64,000 bases of DNA, from positions 788,079 to 852,078 of the forward strand of contig NZ_VCEK01000003.1 of NCBI RefSeq assembly GCF_005862235.1, read 5' to 3'. Source of the stretch: Saccharomonospora piscinae (GTDB taxonomy: Bacteria > Actinomycetota > Actinomycetes > Mycobacteriales > Pseudonocardiaceae). Position 1 is the first letter of the stretch. Every line of letters starts with the position of its first letter. Both the position numbers and the translations under genes were made by a program. The notes under the pieces were generated by a model. That model was not told the origin of the DNA, did no database searches, and saw only the letters and a list, made by a program, of their open reading frames with translations. Of the stretch, positions 40,731 to 49,400 are shown piece by piece.

Positions 40731-40874
40731 CGCGGGGCGATCCGACGCTCACCGGCAGCGGTTGCGGCCGTTGCCGTGTCGCCGCTGTGCCGACCTGCCG
40801 CCGTCGGTGGGTCCGACGTGCCCCGTGTCGTCTGTCGTGACCTCTTCGACTTCCGACGATGGAGCGCCTGTCCC

Positions 40875-41837
40875 ATGTCTTCGATCCCCGCCGCGCGCCC
40901 GCGCGCGGCCTCCCTCAGCCTGATCACCGCCGGGGTGCTCTGGGGCACCGGTGGCCTCGCCGGTGCCGTGCTCTCCGACCGTGCCGGGGTGTCGTCGTCC
41001 GCGGTGGCGGTGTACCGGTTACTTCTCGGCGGCGCGTTCGCGCTGCTCCTGCTGGCCTGCACGGGCCGTCTGCGAGCGCTACGAACGCTGCCCCGCACCG
41101 GCGAGGCGGCGCGTCGCCTGCTGGCCGCCGGGGCGCTGCTGGCGGTCTTCCAGGCCTGCTATTTCGGGGCGGTGGCTCTTACCTCGGTCAGTGTCGCGAC
41201 CATGACCACCATCGGCAGCGTGCCCGTGTTCGTGGCCGTGGCTGTCGCGATCGTCGACCGGCGGCTGCCCGGCACGGTCACCACGATGGCGATCGCCTGC
41301 GCCGTGCTGGGACTGGGGCTGCTCACCTGGTCGCCCGGCGACGTGACCGGCGGCGGGCAGCTCGTCGGCGGGGTGGCCTGCGCGCTCACCTCCGGTGCGG
41401 GATTCGCGGCCCTGACCCTGGTGAACCGCAGGCCGGTGGCCGGGCTGGACCCGTTGCGCACGACGGCGTTCGGCTGCCTCGTGGGCGGCGCGCTGCTGGT
41501 GCCGTTGGCCGTGTGGATGCCGGGTGAGGTAGTGGGACGGCTGTTCGAGGCCGGTCCGGACGTGCTGGCGACCGCGCTGTACCTCGGTGCCGTGCCGACG
41601 GCGCTGGCGTACGCCGCCTACTTCCACGGGCTCGGCGGTTCCCGTCCGGTCGTGGCCGCGCTGGCGGCGCTGCTGGAGCCGCTGACGGCCGCGGTGCTGG
41701 CGGCGGTGCTGCTGGGTGACGACCTCGGAGTCGTCGGCTGGTGCGGTGCCGCGCTGCTCGTGGCCGCCGTGGCAGTCGGTTCCCTGCGCCCGGCAACCGG
41801 GGCCCGGGATGTTGATCGGGAACCCGTGCCTGGTTAG
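40875..41837 (+). CDS. EamA/DMT-family transporter
   Basis: A 320-residue ten-helix drug/metabolite transporter with two EamA halves: SLITAGVLWGTGGLAGAVLSDRAGVSSSAVAVYRLLLGGAF at the start of the first, and LTSGAGFAALTLVNRR / LYLGAVPTALAYAAYFHGL ... AALLEPLTAAVLAAVLLGDDLG in the second. Relatives export amino acids, nucleosides or other metabolites; the substrate here is unknown. ATG 40875 is weakly supported by GGAG twelve bases upstream. The 145-base leader carries a 13-codon ORF and hairpin. The TAG stop forms part of the next gene's -10 box. Confidence 0.85.
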   Translation: MSSIPAARPRAASLSLITAGVLWGTGGLAGAVLSDRAGVSSSAVAVYRLLLGGAFALLLLACTGRLRALRTLPRTGEAARRLLAAGALLAVFQACYFGAVALTSVSVATMTTIGSVPVFVAVAVAIVDRRLPGTVTTMAIACAVLGLGLLTWSPGDVTGGGQLVGGVACALTSGAGFAALTLVNRRPVAGLDPLRTTAFGCLVGGALLVPLAVWMPGEVVGRLFEAGPDVLATALYLGAVPTALAYAAYFHGLGGSRPVVAALAALLEPLTAAVLAAVLLGDDLGVVGWCGAALLVAAVAVGSLRPATGARDVDREPVPG

Positions 41838-41846
41838 TGTCGCGCC
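41835..41846 (+). promoter_or_regulatory. -10 box for leaderless DUF3237 gene
   Basis: TAGTGT at 41835-41840 begins at the EamA stop codon and is followed by six bases and GTG 41847, the same layout as at hisH. Confidence 0.5.
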
Positions 41847-42311
41847 GTGGACATACCGGAACTCGGACTCGACCGCCTGGCCCGCGTGAGTGTGGAACTC
41901 GACGAGATCCTGACGGTCGGGCCCATCCACGGCGGGGTGCGGCGGGTCGTGCCCATCACCGGTGGTCGCATCGACGGTGACCGGCTGAGCGGTGAGATCC
42001 TTTCCGGCGGTGCCGACTGGCAGCTCGTCCACGACGACGGCAGCACCACGATCGACACGAGGTACACCGCGCGCACGCACGACGGCGCGCTGGTGTATCT
42101 CGCCACGTCGGGCGTGCGGCACGGTCCCGAGGACGTGCTCCGGCGCCTGTTCGGCGGCGAGCCGGTGGACCCGCGTGAGTACTACTTCCGCATCGGGGTC
42201 CGGCTGGAGACCGGGGACGAGCGGTACTCGTGGCTCAACCGCACGGTGTTCGTGGCGAGCGCGGCGCGGTTCGCCGACGCCGTCGTCTACGACCTGTACG
42301 CCCTCAGGTGA
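41847..42311 (+). CDS. DUF3237 (UPF0311) family protein
   Basis: A 154-residue beta-rich protein matching the DUF3237 family: GPIHGGVRRVVPITGGRIDGDRLSGEILSGGADWQLVHDDG, then TIDTRYTARTHDGALVYLATSGVRHG and the final YSWLNRTVFVASAARFADAVVYDLYALR. These proteins form a small barrel; no function is established. Its 3' end overlaps the convergent GNAT gene by eight bases. Confidence 0.85.
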   Translation: MDIPELGLDRLARVSVELDEILTVGPIHGGVRRVVPITGGRIDGDRLSGEILSGGADWQLVHDDGSTTIDTRYTARTHDGALVYLATSGVRHGPEDVLRRLFGGEPVDPREYYFRIGVRLETGDERYSWLNRTVFVASAARFADAVVYDLYALR

Positions 42312-42870
42312 GGGGCAACGTCCGGCCCAGCACCGCGAACGGCCGTGGATCACCCGCGAACCGGTAGTCGCGCAGCACGTCGGTGAAGCCCAGCCTGCGG
42401 TAGAGCTTCCAGGCGCGCGTCGGGCCCTCGGGCGTGGACAACAGCACGTGACGCTCGTCGACGCCGTCCAGCAGGGTGCGCAGCAGTGCCTCGCCCAGAC
42501 CGCGCCCGTGGTGGTCGGGGCGCACGTGGATCTCCGTAAGCTCGAAGTAGTCGGTGAGCCAGGCTTCGGCGGTGTCCTGGCCCTCGCGGTCCAGCACGCC
42601 CCGGCGCACCTGCTCGTACCACCACTGGCCCGGGCTGCCCCGGTACCCGTACGCCACGCCGACGAGGGTGTCGTCCGCGTCGAAGGCGGCCACACTGCGC
42701 CAGCCCGTGCGCAGCACGTGGGTGAGCCACATCGGTGCCCGCTGCTGTGCCGTGTGGGGCGGGTAGTTCATGGCCGCCACGTAGACCGACAGGGCGTCGG
42801 GCAGCAACGCCCGGAACTCCTCGCCCGTGAGCCGGGCGACGCGGCGGTGGCCTGCCGAGGTGGCGGTCAT
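42304..42870 (-). CDS. GNAT-family N-acetyltransferase
   Basis: A 188-residue acyl-CoA-dependent acetyltransferase fold. The acetyl-CoA site is IHVRPDHHGRGLGEALLRTLLDG (R/Q-x-x-G-x-G/A), preceded by AFDADDTLVGVAYGYRG and followed by KLYRRLGFTDVLRDYRF. The acceptor is unknown. Translation from ATG 42870 overlaps the stop of the YbaK-like gene (ATGA), so the two are coupled. Confidence 0.85.
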   Translation of the reverse strand: MTATSAGHRRVARLTGEEFRALLPDALSVYVAAMNYPPHTAQQRAPMWLTHVLRTGWRSVAAFDADDTLVGVAYGYRGSPGQWWYEQVRRGVLDREGQDTAEAWLTDYFELTEIHVRPDHHGRGLGEALLRTLLDGVDERHVLLSTPEGPTRAWKLYRRLGFTDVLRDYRFAGDPRPFAVLGRTLPLT

Positions 42871-43430
42871 CGGGGGACGGCTTTCCCGGTCGTACCGGCG
42901 CTCGACACCGTGGCGGCGATCCCGCCGGTCGCCGCCACCAGGTCGGCGGCCGTGGTCGGGAACAGGGTGTGCGGGTGCCCTGCGGCGGCCCACACCGTCT
43001 CGTGGTCGCTCAGTGCCACGTCGACCACGGTGGTGATCGGGGCGGGGTGACCCACCGGTGCGACGCCGCCGATGACCTGCCCGGTGTGCTGCCGGACGAA
43101 CTCCGGGGAGGCCCTGCCGACGTTGCGCGCGCCGGTGAGCGCGGCGAGGACGGCGGTGTCGGCGCGGTGCGCGCCCGAGGTCAGCACCAGCAGCGGTGCG
43201 TGCGCGCCGTCCGTCGTCGTCATGCGGAAGACGAGGCTGTTCGCGATGGCTCCCACCGCGATCTCCAGCGCGGCCGCGGCCTCGGCCGCGGTGCGGACGG
43301 CGTGGGGCAGGTACTGGATGCGCCCGGCGCTGTGCGGCTGTCCCGCCGCGGTGAGGGCGGCGGCCACCTTCGCGACGGACGGGTGTTCGAGCGTGGGAGA
43401 GCTGCCGGGTGTGTCGCTCATACCGCTCAT
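42867..43430 (-). CDS. YbaK/ProX-type aminoacyl-tRNA deacylase
   Basis: A 187-residue protein of the YbaK editing-domain family: GRIQYLPHAVRTAAEAAAAL, AIANSLVFRMT (conserved Lys position reads N here, as in some subfamilies), LTSGAHRADTAVLAAL, RASPEFVRQHTGQVIGGVAPVGHP and VDVALSDHETVWAAAGHPHTLFPTT. Members hydrolyse mischarged Cys- or Ala-tRNA(Pro). Start at ATG 43430 or 43421; neither has a strong binding site. It is divergent from the LexA-boxed HEPN gene. Confidence 0.85.
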   Translation of the reverse strand: MSGMSDTPGSSPTLEHPSVAKVAAALTAAGQPHSAGRIQYLPHAVRTAAEAAAALEIAVGAIANSLVFRMTTTDGAHAPLLVLTSGAHRADTAVLAALTGARNVGRASPEFVRQHTGQVIGGVAPVGHPAPITTVVDVALSDHETVWAAAGHPHTLFPTTAADLVAATGGIAATVSSAGTTGKAVPR

Positions 43431-43516
43431 GAGATCACGCCTGCGCCGGGCGTGCGACGCAGCTCGCCCGGTTCCGGGGTTGAACGAGCGGCGGAGGCGG
43501 GCTAGCCTGGACTTGT

Positions 43517-43532
43517 TCGAACACACGTTCGA
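43517..43532. promoter_or_regulatory. LexA (SOS) box upstream of HEPN gene
   Basis: TCGAACACACGTTCGA is a full match to the actinobacterial SOS consensus TCGAAC-N4-GTTCGA. It lies 152 bases before the HEPN gene and 86 bases before the divergent YbaK gene; the TTGTTC just ahead of it on the plus strand could be a -35 box, which favours the HEPN side. Confidence 0.85.
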
Positions 43533-43604
43533 CACTGCGGTGGTCGGGGGCCGGGCTTCATGTCCGGCGGGTCGCTGACGGGGTGCGCTCGGCGGGCGAC
43601 CCTC

Positions 43605-43650
43605 GGGTGTCCGGAACGGCGGTGGGGGAAGCACCGCTCACCGGACACCC
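43605..43650 (+). other. Strong two-part stem-loop in the HEPN gene leader
   Basis: GGGTGTCCGG (43605-43614) pairs perfectly with CCGGACACCC (43641-43650), and inside it GCGGTG (43619-43624) pairs with CACCGC (43632-43637). It sits between the LexA box and the ribosome binding site, 33 bases before the start codon, where it could act as an attenuator or a terminator. No U-tract follows. Confidence 0.65.
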
Positions 43651-43683
43651 ACCGGCCGCCGCGATGGAAGGAGAGGTGCAGCG

Positions 43684-44259
43684 ATGACGGTGGAATTCGC
43701 GCGGGGATTCGCGCGGGGATTCGCGCCGCGCCACGAGGCGGTGTGGCCGACGCCGTCCCGCGCCGCCGGCGCGGCATCCGGTGATCGGGTGGCCTCGGCC
43801 GCGCCGCTGTTCGAGCCACGGCCGCCCGCGCCGCCCGACGCGGTGTCGCTGCTCGCGCAGGCACGGCGTGGCCTGGCCGAGGCCGGTCGGGAGGCCGCGC
43901 CCGCCGCGCGGTTCGAGGCGTCGTACCTGGCCGCCCTGCGTGCCGCCGCGGCCGTACTCGTGGTGCGGGGAAGGCCCCACCGTCGCGCGGCCAAGCCCGA
44001 GAGCGCGTGGCGGTTGCTGGCGTCGACCGCGCCCGAACTGGGCGAGTGGGTCGAGTACTTCGCCGCGCACTCGGCCACCCACGCGGCCGCACAGGCGGGT
44101 ATCACGCGCCGGATCGACACCGCGCTGGCCGACGAGCTGCGGGCCAGAGCGGGCGAGTTCGTGGTGCTGGGACACCGCGTCGTCCACGGTGAGCACCGCG
44201 ATCCCGGGACACCGGGCTGCGGGGCACGGTCCAGGGCCCCGCGTCGGCGGAGGCGCTGA
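43684..44259 (+). CDS. SAV_6107-type HEPN-domain protein, SOS-regulated
   Basis: A 191-residue mostly helical protein resembling the SAV_6107 HEPN family: LLAQARRGLAEA, ARFEASYLAALRAAAAVLVVRGRPHRR, KPESAWRLLASTAPELGEWVEYFAAHSATHAAAQAGI and ADELRARAGEFVVL. HEPN domains often act as RNases or nucleotide-binding scaffolds; I do not see an unambiguous Rx4-6H catalytic motif, so an enzymatic role is uncertain. GGAGAGG lies seven bases before ATG 43684. A threefold 12-bp repeat near the 5' end encodes ARGFARGFAPR. The upstream LexA box implies induction by DNA damage. It abuts the next gene (TGA then ATG). Confidence 0.8.
   Translation: MTVEFARGFARGFAPRHEAVWPTPSRAAGAASGDRVASAAPLFEPRPPAPPDAVSLLAQARRGLAEAGREAAPAARFEASYLAALRAAAAVLVVRGRPHRRAAKPESAWRLLASTAPELGEWVEYFAAHSATHAAAQAGITRRIDTALADELRARAGEFVVLGHRVVHGEHRDPGTPGCGARSRAPRRRRR
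43692..43727 (+). repeat. 12-bp triplicate repeat in HEPN coding start
   Basis: GGATTCGCGCGG occurs in about three consecutive copies (first and last imperfect), encoding the ARGFARGFAP run at residues 5-13. Confidence 0.7.
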
Positions 44260-45027
44260 ATGGCCGGAGCGAGCGTCGTCGACCACGGCAGGCTGCTTGA
44301 CGTGATCGGCTACGAGGTGGAGTTGCTGGCGGAGGCCGCGCGTGCCGCACCGCCGGTCACCGCCGTGCCGACGTGTCCGGGTTGGACACTCAGCGAGGTG
44401 GTGCGCCATGTGGGCAGCGTTCACCGGGCGGCGGATCACTGGCTCACCGAGGGGCAGAGCCCGCGCCGGTGGCAGCGTGACCCTGCGCCGGGGCAGACCG
44501 TGCGCGGCTACCTGCGCGAGAGTGCCGACCTGCTGCGGCGCACGCTCGCCCGCCGGGACGCCTCCGACCGCGCTGCCACGTGGTGGGACGCCGACCCCAC
44601 CGTCGGGTTCTGGTGCAGGCGGATGGCGCACGAGACGACCGTGCACCGGATCGACGCCGAGCAGGCGGCGGGGCTCGCCTCGGCGGAGATCCCGCCCGAC
44701 ATCGCACTCGACGGCATCGACGAGGTGCTGCGGCTGTGGTGCGGTCACCGGCTGCCGATGCTCGGCGTCAGCGGCACGCGGCGCGGTTCGGTGGGTGTGG
44801 CGGCCGGTGCGGGCCGGTGGGTCGCGGACATGACACCGGAGGGCACCGTCGTGCGGCGCGTCACCGCCGGGGGAAGCGACGACCCGGTGGACGCGGTGGT
44901 GTCAGGGGAACCCGCTCGCGTGTTCCTGTGGTTGTGGGGACGGCAGGGGCCCGGCGCGGTCTCCGTCTCGGGGGACGAGGACGCCGTCGGGCAGTTGTGG
45001 GCGCTGCTGCGCCTGGCCACGCGGTAG
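44260..45027 (+). CDS. Maleylpyruvate isomerase-family mycothiol-dependent protein
   Basis: A 255-residue DinB/mycothiol-dependent fold (TIGR03083 type). The N-terminal helical bundle has TCPGWTLSEVVRHVGSVHRAADHWL and a later FWCRRMAHETTVHRIDAEQAAG, giving His residues expected for the divalent metal site; the C-terminal part is a sterol-carrier-like domain (DPVDAVVSGEPARVFLWLWGRQGP). Actinobacterial members use mycothiol for isomerisation or transfer reactions. It starts immediately after the HEPN stop, so it is likely in the same SOS-linked transcript, an unusual association. Confidence 0.85.
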   Translation: MAGASVVDHGRLLDVIGYEVELLAEAARAAPPVTAVPTCPGWTLSEVVRHVGSVHRAADHWLTEGQSPRRWQRDPAPGQTVRGYLRESADLLRRTLARRDASDRAATWWDADPTVGFWCRRMAHETTVHRIDAEQAAGLASAEIPPDIALDGIDEVLRLWCGHRLPMLGVSGTRRGSVGVAAGAGRWVADMTPEGTVVRRVTAGGSDDPVDAVVSGEPARVFLWLWGRQGPGAVSVSGDEDAVGQLWALLRLATR

Positions 45028-45031
45028 CGCC

Positions 45032-45760
45032 TCAGCACGAGACCGTCACGTCGGCGCCCGCCGCGAAGGACACGTGGACGTGGTCGAGGTGGTTGGCCGT
45101 GGGACTGCCCCTGTCCTCCATCACCGACCATCCACTGCCGCTGTTGATGCGTTGTTCCCAGATGACGTAGGTGATGCCGAAGTCATCCTGGTTCGCGATC
45201 AGGTACTCGGCGATCGCGTCGCCCGACTCCGGGTCGACCATGAAGTCCAGCGCCAGTCCGGCGGGATGATCGCTGGCGTTGGCCCGGCTGGCGCGTCCGC
45301 CGACGGAGTCGACGGCGAACCGGTCCAGCACATGGTGGCCGACCTGCGCCACGTGTGGCTCGGTGCCCTCGAGGTCCGTGGCGCACGGCGCGGGCTCGGG
45401 CGCGGGTGGTTCGGCGGGCTCCTCGGTGGTGGGCTCGGGCTCCTCCGTGGGCTCCGGTTCCGGCGGCTCGGGTTCCGGGGTGGTGGACGGGGTCGGTTCC
45501 GGTGAGGTCGTACGCTCCGAGGTGGCCGAAGTGGCCGTGGTGGAGGTCGCGGTGCTGGTGGGCGCGCTGCTCGGCGTCGTCCTGGTGGCGTCGGACGAGA
45601 CGGCCAGCGCGGCGGGCATCGTGTCCTCGTCCTGGACCAGTCCGGTGGTGGTGTAGACCGTGAGCGCCAGTGCTCCGGCGGCCACCGTGCCCAGCGCTGC
45701 CGGGCGGATCCACCCCGCCGCGCGTCGGCGATGGCGTGCGGCTCGATGTCGACCTGCCAT
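45032..45760 (-). CDS. Secreted/membrane-anchored protein with M15-like C-terminal domain
   Basis: A 242-residue protein: Arg-rich start, one hydrophobic helix (about residues 18-38), a Ser/Thr then Pro/Glu-rich stalk (to about residue 125), and a C-terminal domain with ASDHPAGLALDFMV (H..D), ITYVIWEQRI and NHLDHVHVSF (H-x-x-H). The His/Asp spacing resembles the metal site of D-Ala-D-Ala peptidase-like (M15/ARB_07466-like) domains found in actinobacterial exported proteins. A role on peptidoglycan is plausible but not proven. The Pro/Glu stalk is probably extended in the wall. Confidence 0.75.
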   Translation of the reverse strand: MAGRHRAARHRRRAAGWIRPAALGTVAAGALALTVYTTTGLVQDEDTMPAALAVSSDATRTTPSSAPTSTATSTTATSATSERTTSPEPTPSTTPEPEPPEPEPTEEPEPTTEEPAEPPAPEPAPCATDLEGTEPHVAQVGHHVLDRFAVDSVGGRASRANASDHPAGLALDFMVDPESGDAIAEYLIANQDDFGITYVIWEQRINSGSGWSVMEDRGSPTANHLDHVHVSFAAGADVTVSC

Positions 45761-45899
45761 GTCCCTGTACTCCCGTGCTCTCCCGTGATCGCGGCGCCGG
45801 TCAGATTAAGAACCGGCAACGGCGAAGTCACGAGAGAGTGGGGATGGACACAGAGTGGTAACGATCAGCGTGTTGAGGCGTGTCGTTACAGTGACTGTC

Positions 45900-46400
45900 C
45901 TATCGGGACCAGAACCAGTCCGTGCTCCTGGCGGCACGCAGTGCCTGTTTGCGCCGTTGCGGAGTGAGCCGGTCGAGATACAGCAGGCCGTCGAGGTGGT
46001 CGACCTCGTGCTGCAGGCACTGCGCCAGCAGTCCGCTGCCCGACACCGTGACCGGCTCGTTGCGCAGGTCCACACCCTTGACCGTCGCCCGCACCGCCCG
46101 CTCGGTCGGAAACGACAGCTCCGGGACCGACAGGCAGCCTTCCATGATCTCCTCGCGCTCATCGGAGGTCTCGACGATCTCCGGGTTCAGCACGTAGCCG
46201 CGCTCTCCGGCCACGTCGTAGCTGAACGCGCGCACCCCGACACCGATCTGCGGCGCCGCGAGCCCCGCCCTGCCGGGCGCGGCCACCGTGTCGAGCAGGT
46301 CCTCCACCAGCGCGCGAGTGGAGGCGCCGAACGTCGTCACCGGGTCCGTGGGTGACTTCAGCACCGGGTCGCCGAAGTACCGCAACTCCCGCATGGCCAT
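45900..46400 (-). CDS. def: Peptide deformylase
   Basis: A 166-residue deformylase with all three metal motifs: GRAGLAAPQIG, EGCLSVP (Cys ligand) and QHEVDHLDG (HExxH). It removes the N-formyl group from new proteins using Fe2+ or Zn2+. ATG 46400 lies nine bases after AGGGAGG; ATG 46394 is an alternative. The short leader contains a GAGCC pentamer run at about 46426-46446. Confidence 0.93.
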   Translation of the reverse strand: MAMRELRYFGDPVLKSPTDPVTTFGASTRALVEDLLDTVAAPGRAGLAAPQIGVGVRAFSYDVAGERGYVLNPEIVETSDEREEIMEGCLSVPELSFPTERAVRATVKGVDLRNEPVTVSGSGLLAQCLQHEVDHLDGLLYLDRLTPQRRKQALRAARSTDWFWSR

Positions 46401-46474
46401 GATCGTGTTCCTCCCTGAGCGTGCGCCGAGCCGAGCCGAGCCGAGCTTAGCCACGTCGCGTTCCGCGGCCCGGC

Positions 46475-49400
46475 TCACGCCCGCAGCCGCAACCCCTTGG
46501 GCGTGGCGCGGAACCCGGCCTCGCGCAGGACGGTCGCCAGCTCCGACGTCAGCACCTGCTCCCCGTCGGCGCGCTGCACCCGCAACTGGCCGAGCCAGCC
46601 GTCGCGGACCGCACCCGACAACGCCTCGGCGCCCGCCCGCAGAGCGGCCTCGTGGGTGGTGAACGACAACAGCGACCGGCCACCCCGCTCGACGTAGAGC
46701 GCGGGTGAGCCGTCCACCAGGACGGTGAGCGCGCCGGCCTTCCTCGCGGGCCGGTGCCGGGTGTCCCCCACCACCTCGGGCCAGGGCAACGCGGCACCGT
46801 AGGGCTGTGCCGGGTCCGCCGCCGCCAGCACCACCGCCGCGCCCTCGGCCCGCCAGCCGCCCGCCTCCGACACCGCGCGCAGCCGGTCGACCGCGCCCCG
46901 CGCCGCGAACTGGGCGGCGCCCAGCCCCTCCACCACGTAGCCACGCACGACCTGCCCCGAGTCCTCCATGCCACGCAGCACCTTGTAGATCCCGGAGAAC
47001 CCGCCGCTGACCCGCTCGGTCTCCAGCGCCCCCCGGGTCAGCACACCGTGCCGCTCCAGAAACGACTCCGTGCGTGCGTGCGCGCGCCGCGTCGGGTCGG
47101 ACTCGCGGGACGGGGTCAGGCCCCAGCGCCCCGCCACCGTCGGCGGGCCCGAGCGACTCGGCATGGTGGGACGTCCCGCCCGCAGCCGCGCGTAGCGGCC
47201 CCGTGGTGCCGAGCGGCGTGGCCGGTGCGCCGCGCCCCGCCCCGTGACCTGCGCCCGCAGCGGCGCCAGAGTGTCACCCGACACCAGTCCGGCCCAGACC
47301 ACGTCCCACAGCGCGGCGACGACGTCCGCGTCGGTGCAGGGCTCGTCCAGCAGGACCGACACCCGGTCGACCAGCTGCCGGAAGAACAGGCCGCCGCTGT
47401 CCAGAGTGGACACGATTGCCCGGTGCAGCGGCCCGTGCGACGCGGTGTCCTCCACGTCCGGCAGCAGCAGGTCGGCCACGTCCGTCGGGGCCAGCGCCAC
47501 CCAGCCGTCACCCCCGGACAACGAGCCGCAGCCGCACCACGTCACCTCACCCGCCACCGTCAGCTCGTCGAGCAGCGCGGGGTAGTAGCCCGGCAGCCTG
47601 CTCGGCAGCACCAGCGACTCCAGCGCGCTGGCGGGCAACGGTGCCCCCGCGAGCTGATCCACCACAGCCAGCACGTCGTCCGCGGTCGGCGCGGAGTGAC
47701 GGCGCGGCCGGGCACCCGCCCCGTGCCAGCTCGGCAGGAACCGGCCCAGCGCGGCCTTCTCCACGGGCTCCACCTCGGCGCGCAACCGCGCCAGCGACGC
47801 GCGCCGCAGGCGCCGCAGCACCGCCGCGTCGCAGTACTCCGGCCCCGGATCGTCGGCCTGCGGCCGGAGTTCGCCGCGCACCAGCGTGCCGCTGCTCGTC
47901 AGCCGGTCGAGCACTCCGGTCACCACCGCGGGACCCAGCCCGAACCGGACGGCGGCATGCCGCGCCGGAAACGGTCCCCGCGTCCGCGCGAACCGCATCA
48001 GCAGATCGCCAAGAGGGTCGGCGACCGGCTCGGTGAACGCCTCGGGAACCCCGACGGGCAACGCCACCCCGAGCGCGTCCCGGACCCGGCCCGCGTCCTC
48101 GATCGCCAGATACCGCTTTTCACCCGCGATCCGCACCTCGATCGCGCGCCGCTGTGCCACCAGCCGGTCCAGCCACTCGGGCAGGACACCCCGGGCCGCC
48201 GCCTCCTCCGCCGAGAGATCGCCGAGAAAGCGCAGCAGGTCCGCCGTGTCCTCAGGACCCCGCGCATGCCGTTCGGGGTCGAGCCGCTGCAACGAGCGCT
48301 CCACCTCGGCGATGACGTCGGCGTCCAGCAGCTCCCGGATCGCCTCCGTGCCCAGCAGCTCCGCCAGCAGCGTCGAGTCCAGCGACAACGCCGCCGCGCG
48401 CCGCTCGGCCAGTGGCGCGTCCGTCTCGTAGAGGAACATGCCGACGTAGCCGAACAGCAGACTCCGCGCGAAGGGTGAGGCCGAGGGCGTGCGCACCTCC
48501 ACGACCCGCACCGACCGCGCCGCGATGTCGGACATCAACTCCCGCAGCCCGCCCACGTCGTAGACGTCGCGCAGGCACTCCCGCATGGCTTCCAGCACCA
48601 CGGGAAACCGCTCGTACTTCGCCGCGACGCCGAGCAGTTGGGACGCCCGCTGCCGTTGCTGCCACAGCGGTGTCCTGCGGCGGGGGTCGCGGCGTGGCAG
48701 CAGCAGGGACCGCGCCGCGCACTCCCGGAAGCGGGCCGCGAACAGGGCCGACCCACTCACCTCCGTGGCGATCAGCGACTCCACCTCGTCGGGGTCGAGC
48801 ACCACGTCCTCGACTCCGATCACCACCTCCTGGCCCTCGTCGTCCAGCGCGTCGGGCAGCCGCAGCACGATCCCGTCGTCGGAGTGCGCCACCTGCGCGT
48901 CGACGCCCCTGCCGTCGCGCAGCCGTGCCGCCACGGCCAGCGCCCACGGCGCGTTCACCTGCGCGCCGAACGGTGAGTGGACCACCACCCGCCAGTCGCC
49001 CAGCTCGTCGCGGAACCGTTCCAGCAGCACGGTGCGGTCACTCGGCACATGGCGGGTCGCTTCGCGCTGCTCGGCCAGGTAGGCGAGCAGGTTCTCGCAG
49101 GCCCAGTCGTCGAGCCCCGCCTCGGCGGCCCTGCGCGTCGCGGCCTCGCGGTCGGAGGTCGCCAGGGAACGCAGGAACCGGCCGAGCGCCCGGCCGAGCT
49201 CCAACGGCCTGCCCGGAGCGTCACCGCGCCAGAACGGCATCCGCGCGGGCTGGCCCGGTGCGGGGACCACCACGACCCGGTCGTGGGTGATGTCGGTGAT
49301 CCGCCACGACGACGTGCCCAGCAACACCGTGTCGCCGACCCGGGACTCGTAGACCATCTCCTCGTCCAGCTCACCCACCCGGGAGCCCGGTCGTTCGCCG

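Noticed and set aside
46426-46446. GAGCC pentamer run before def as a regulatory repeat
   Set aside because: Only about four short copies; likely simple-sequence slippage in the leader, noted in the def entry.
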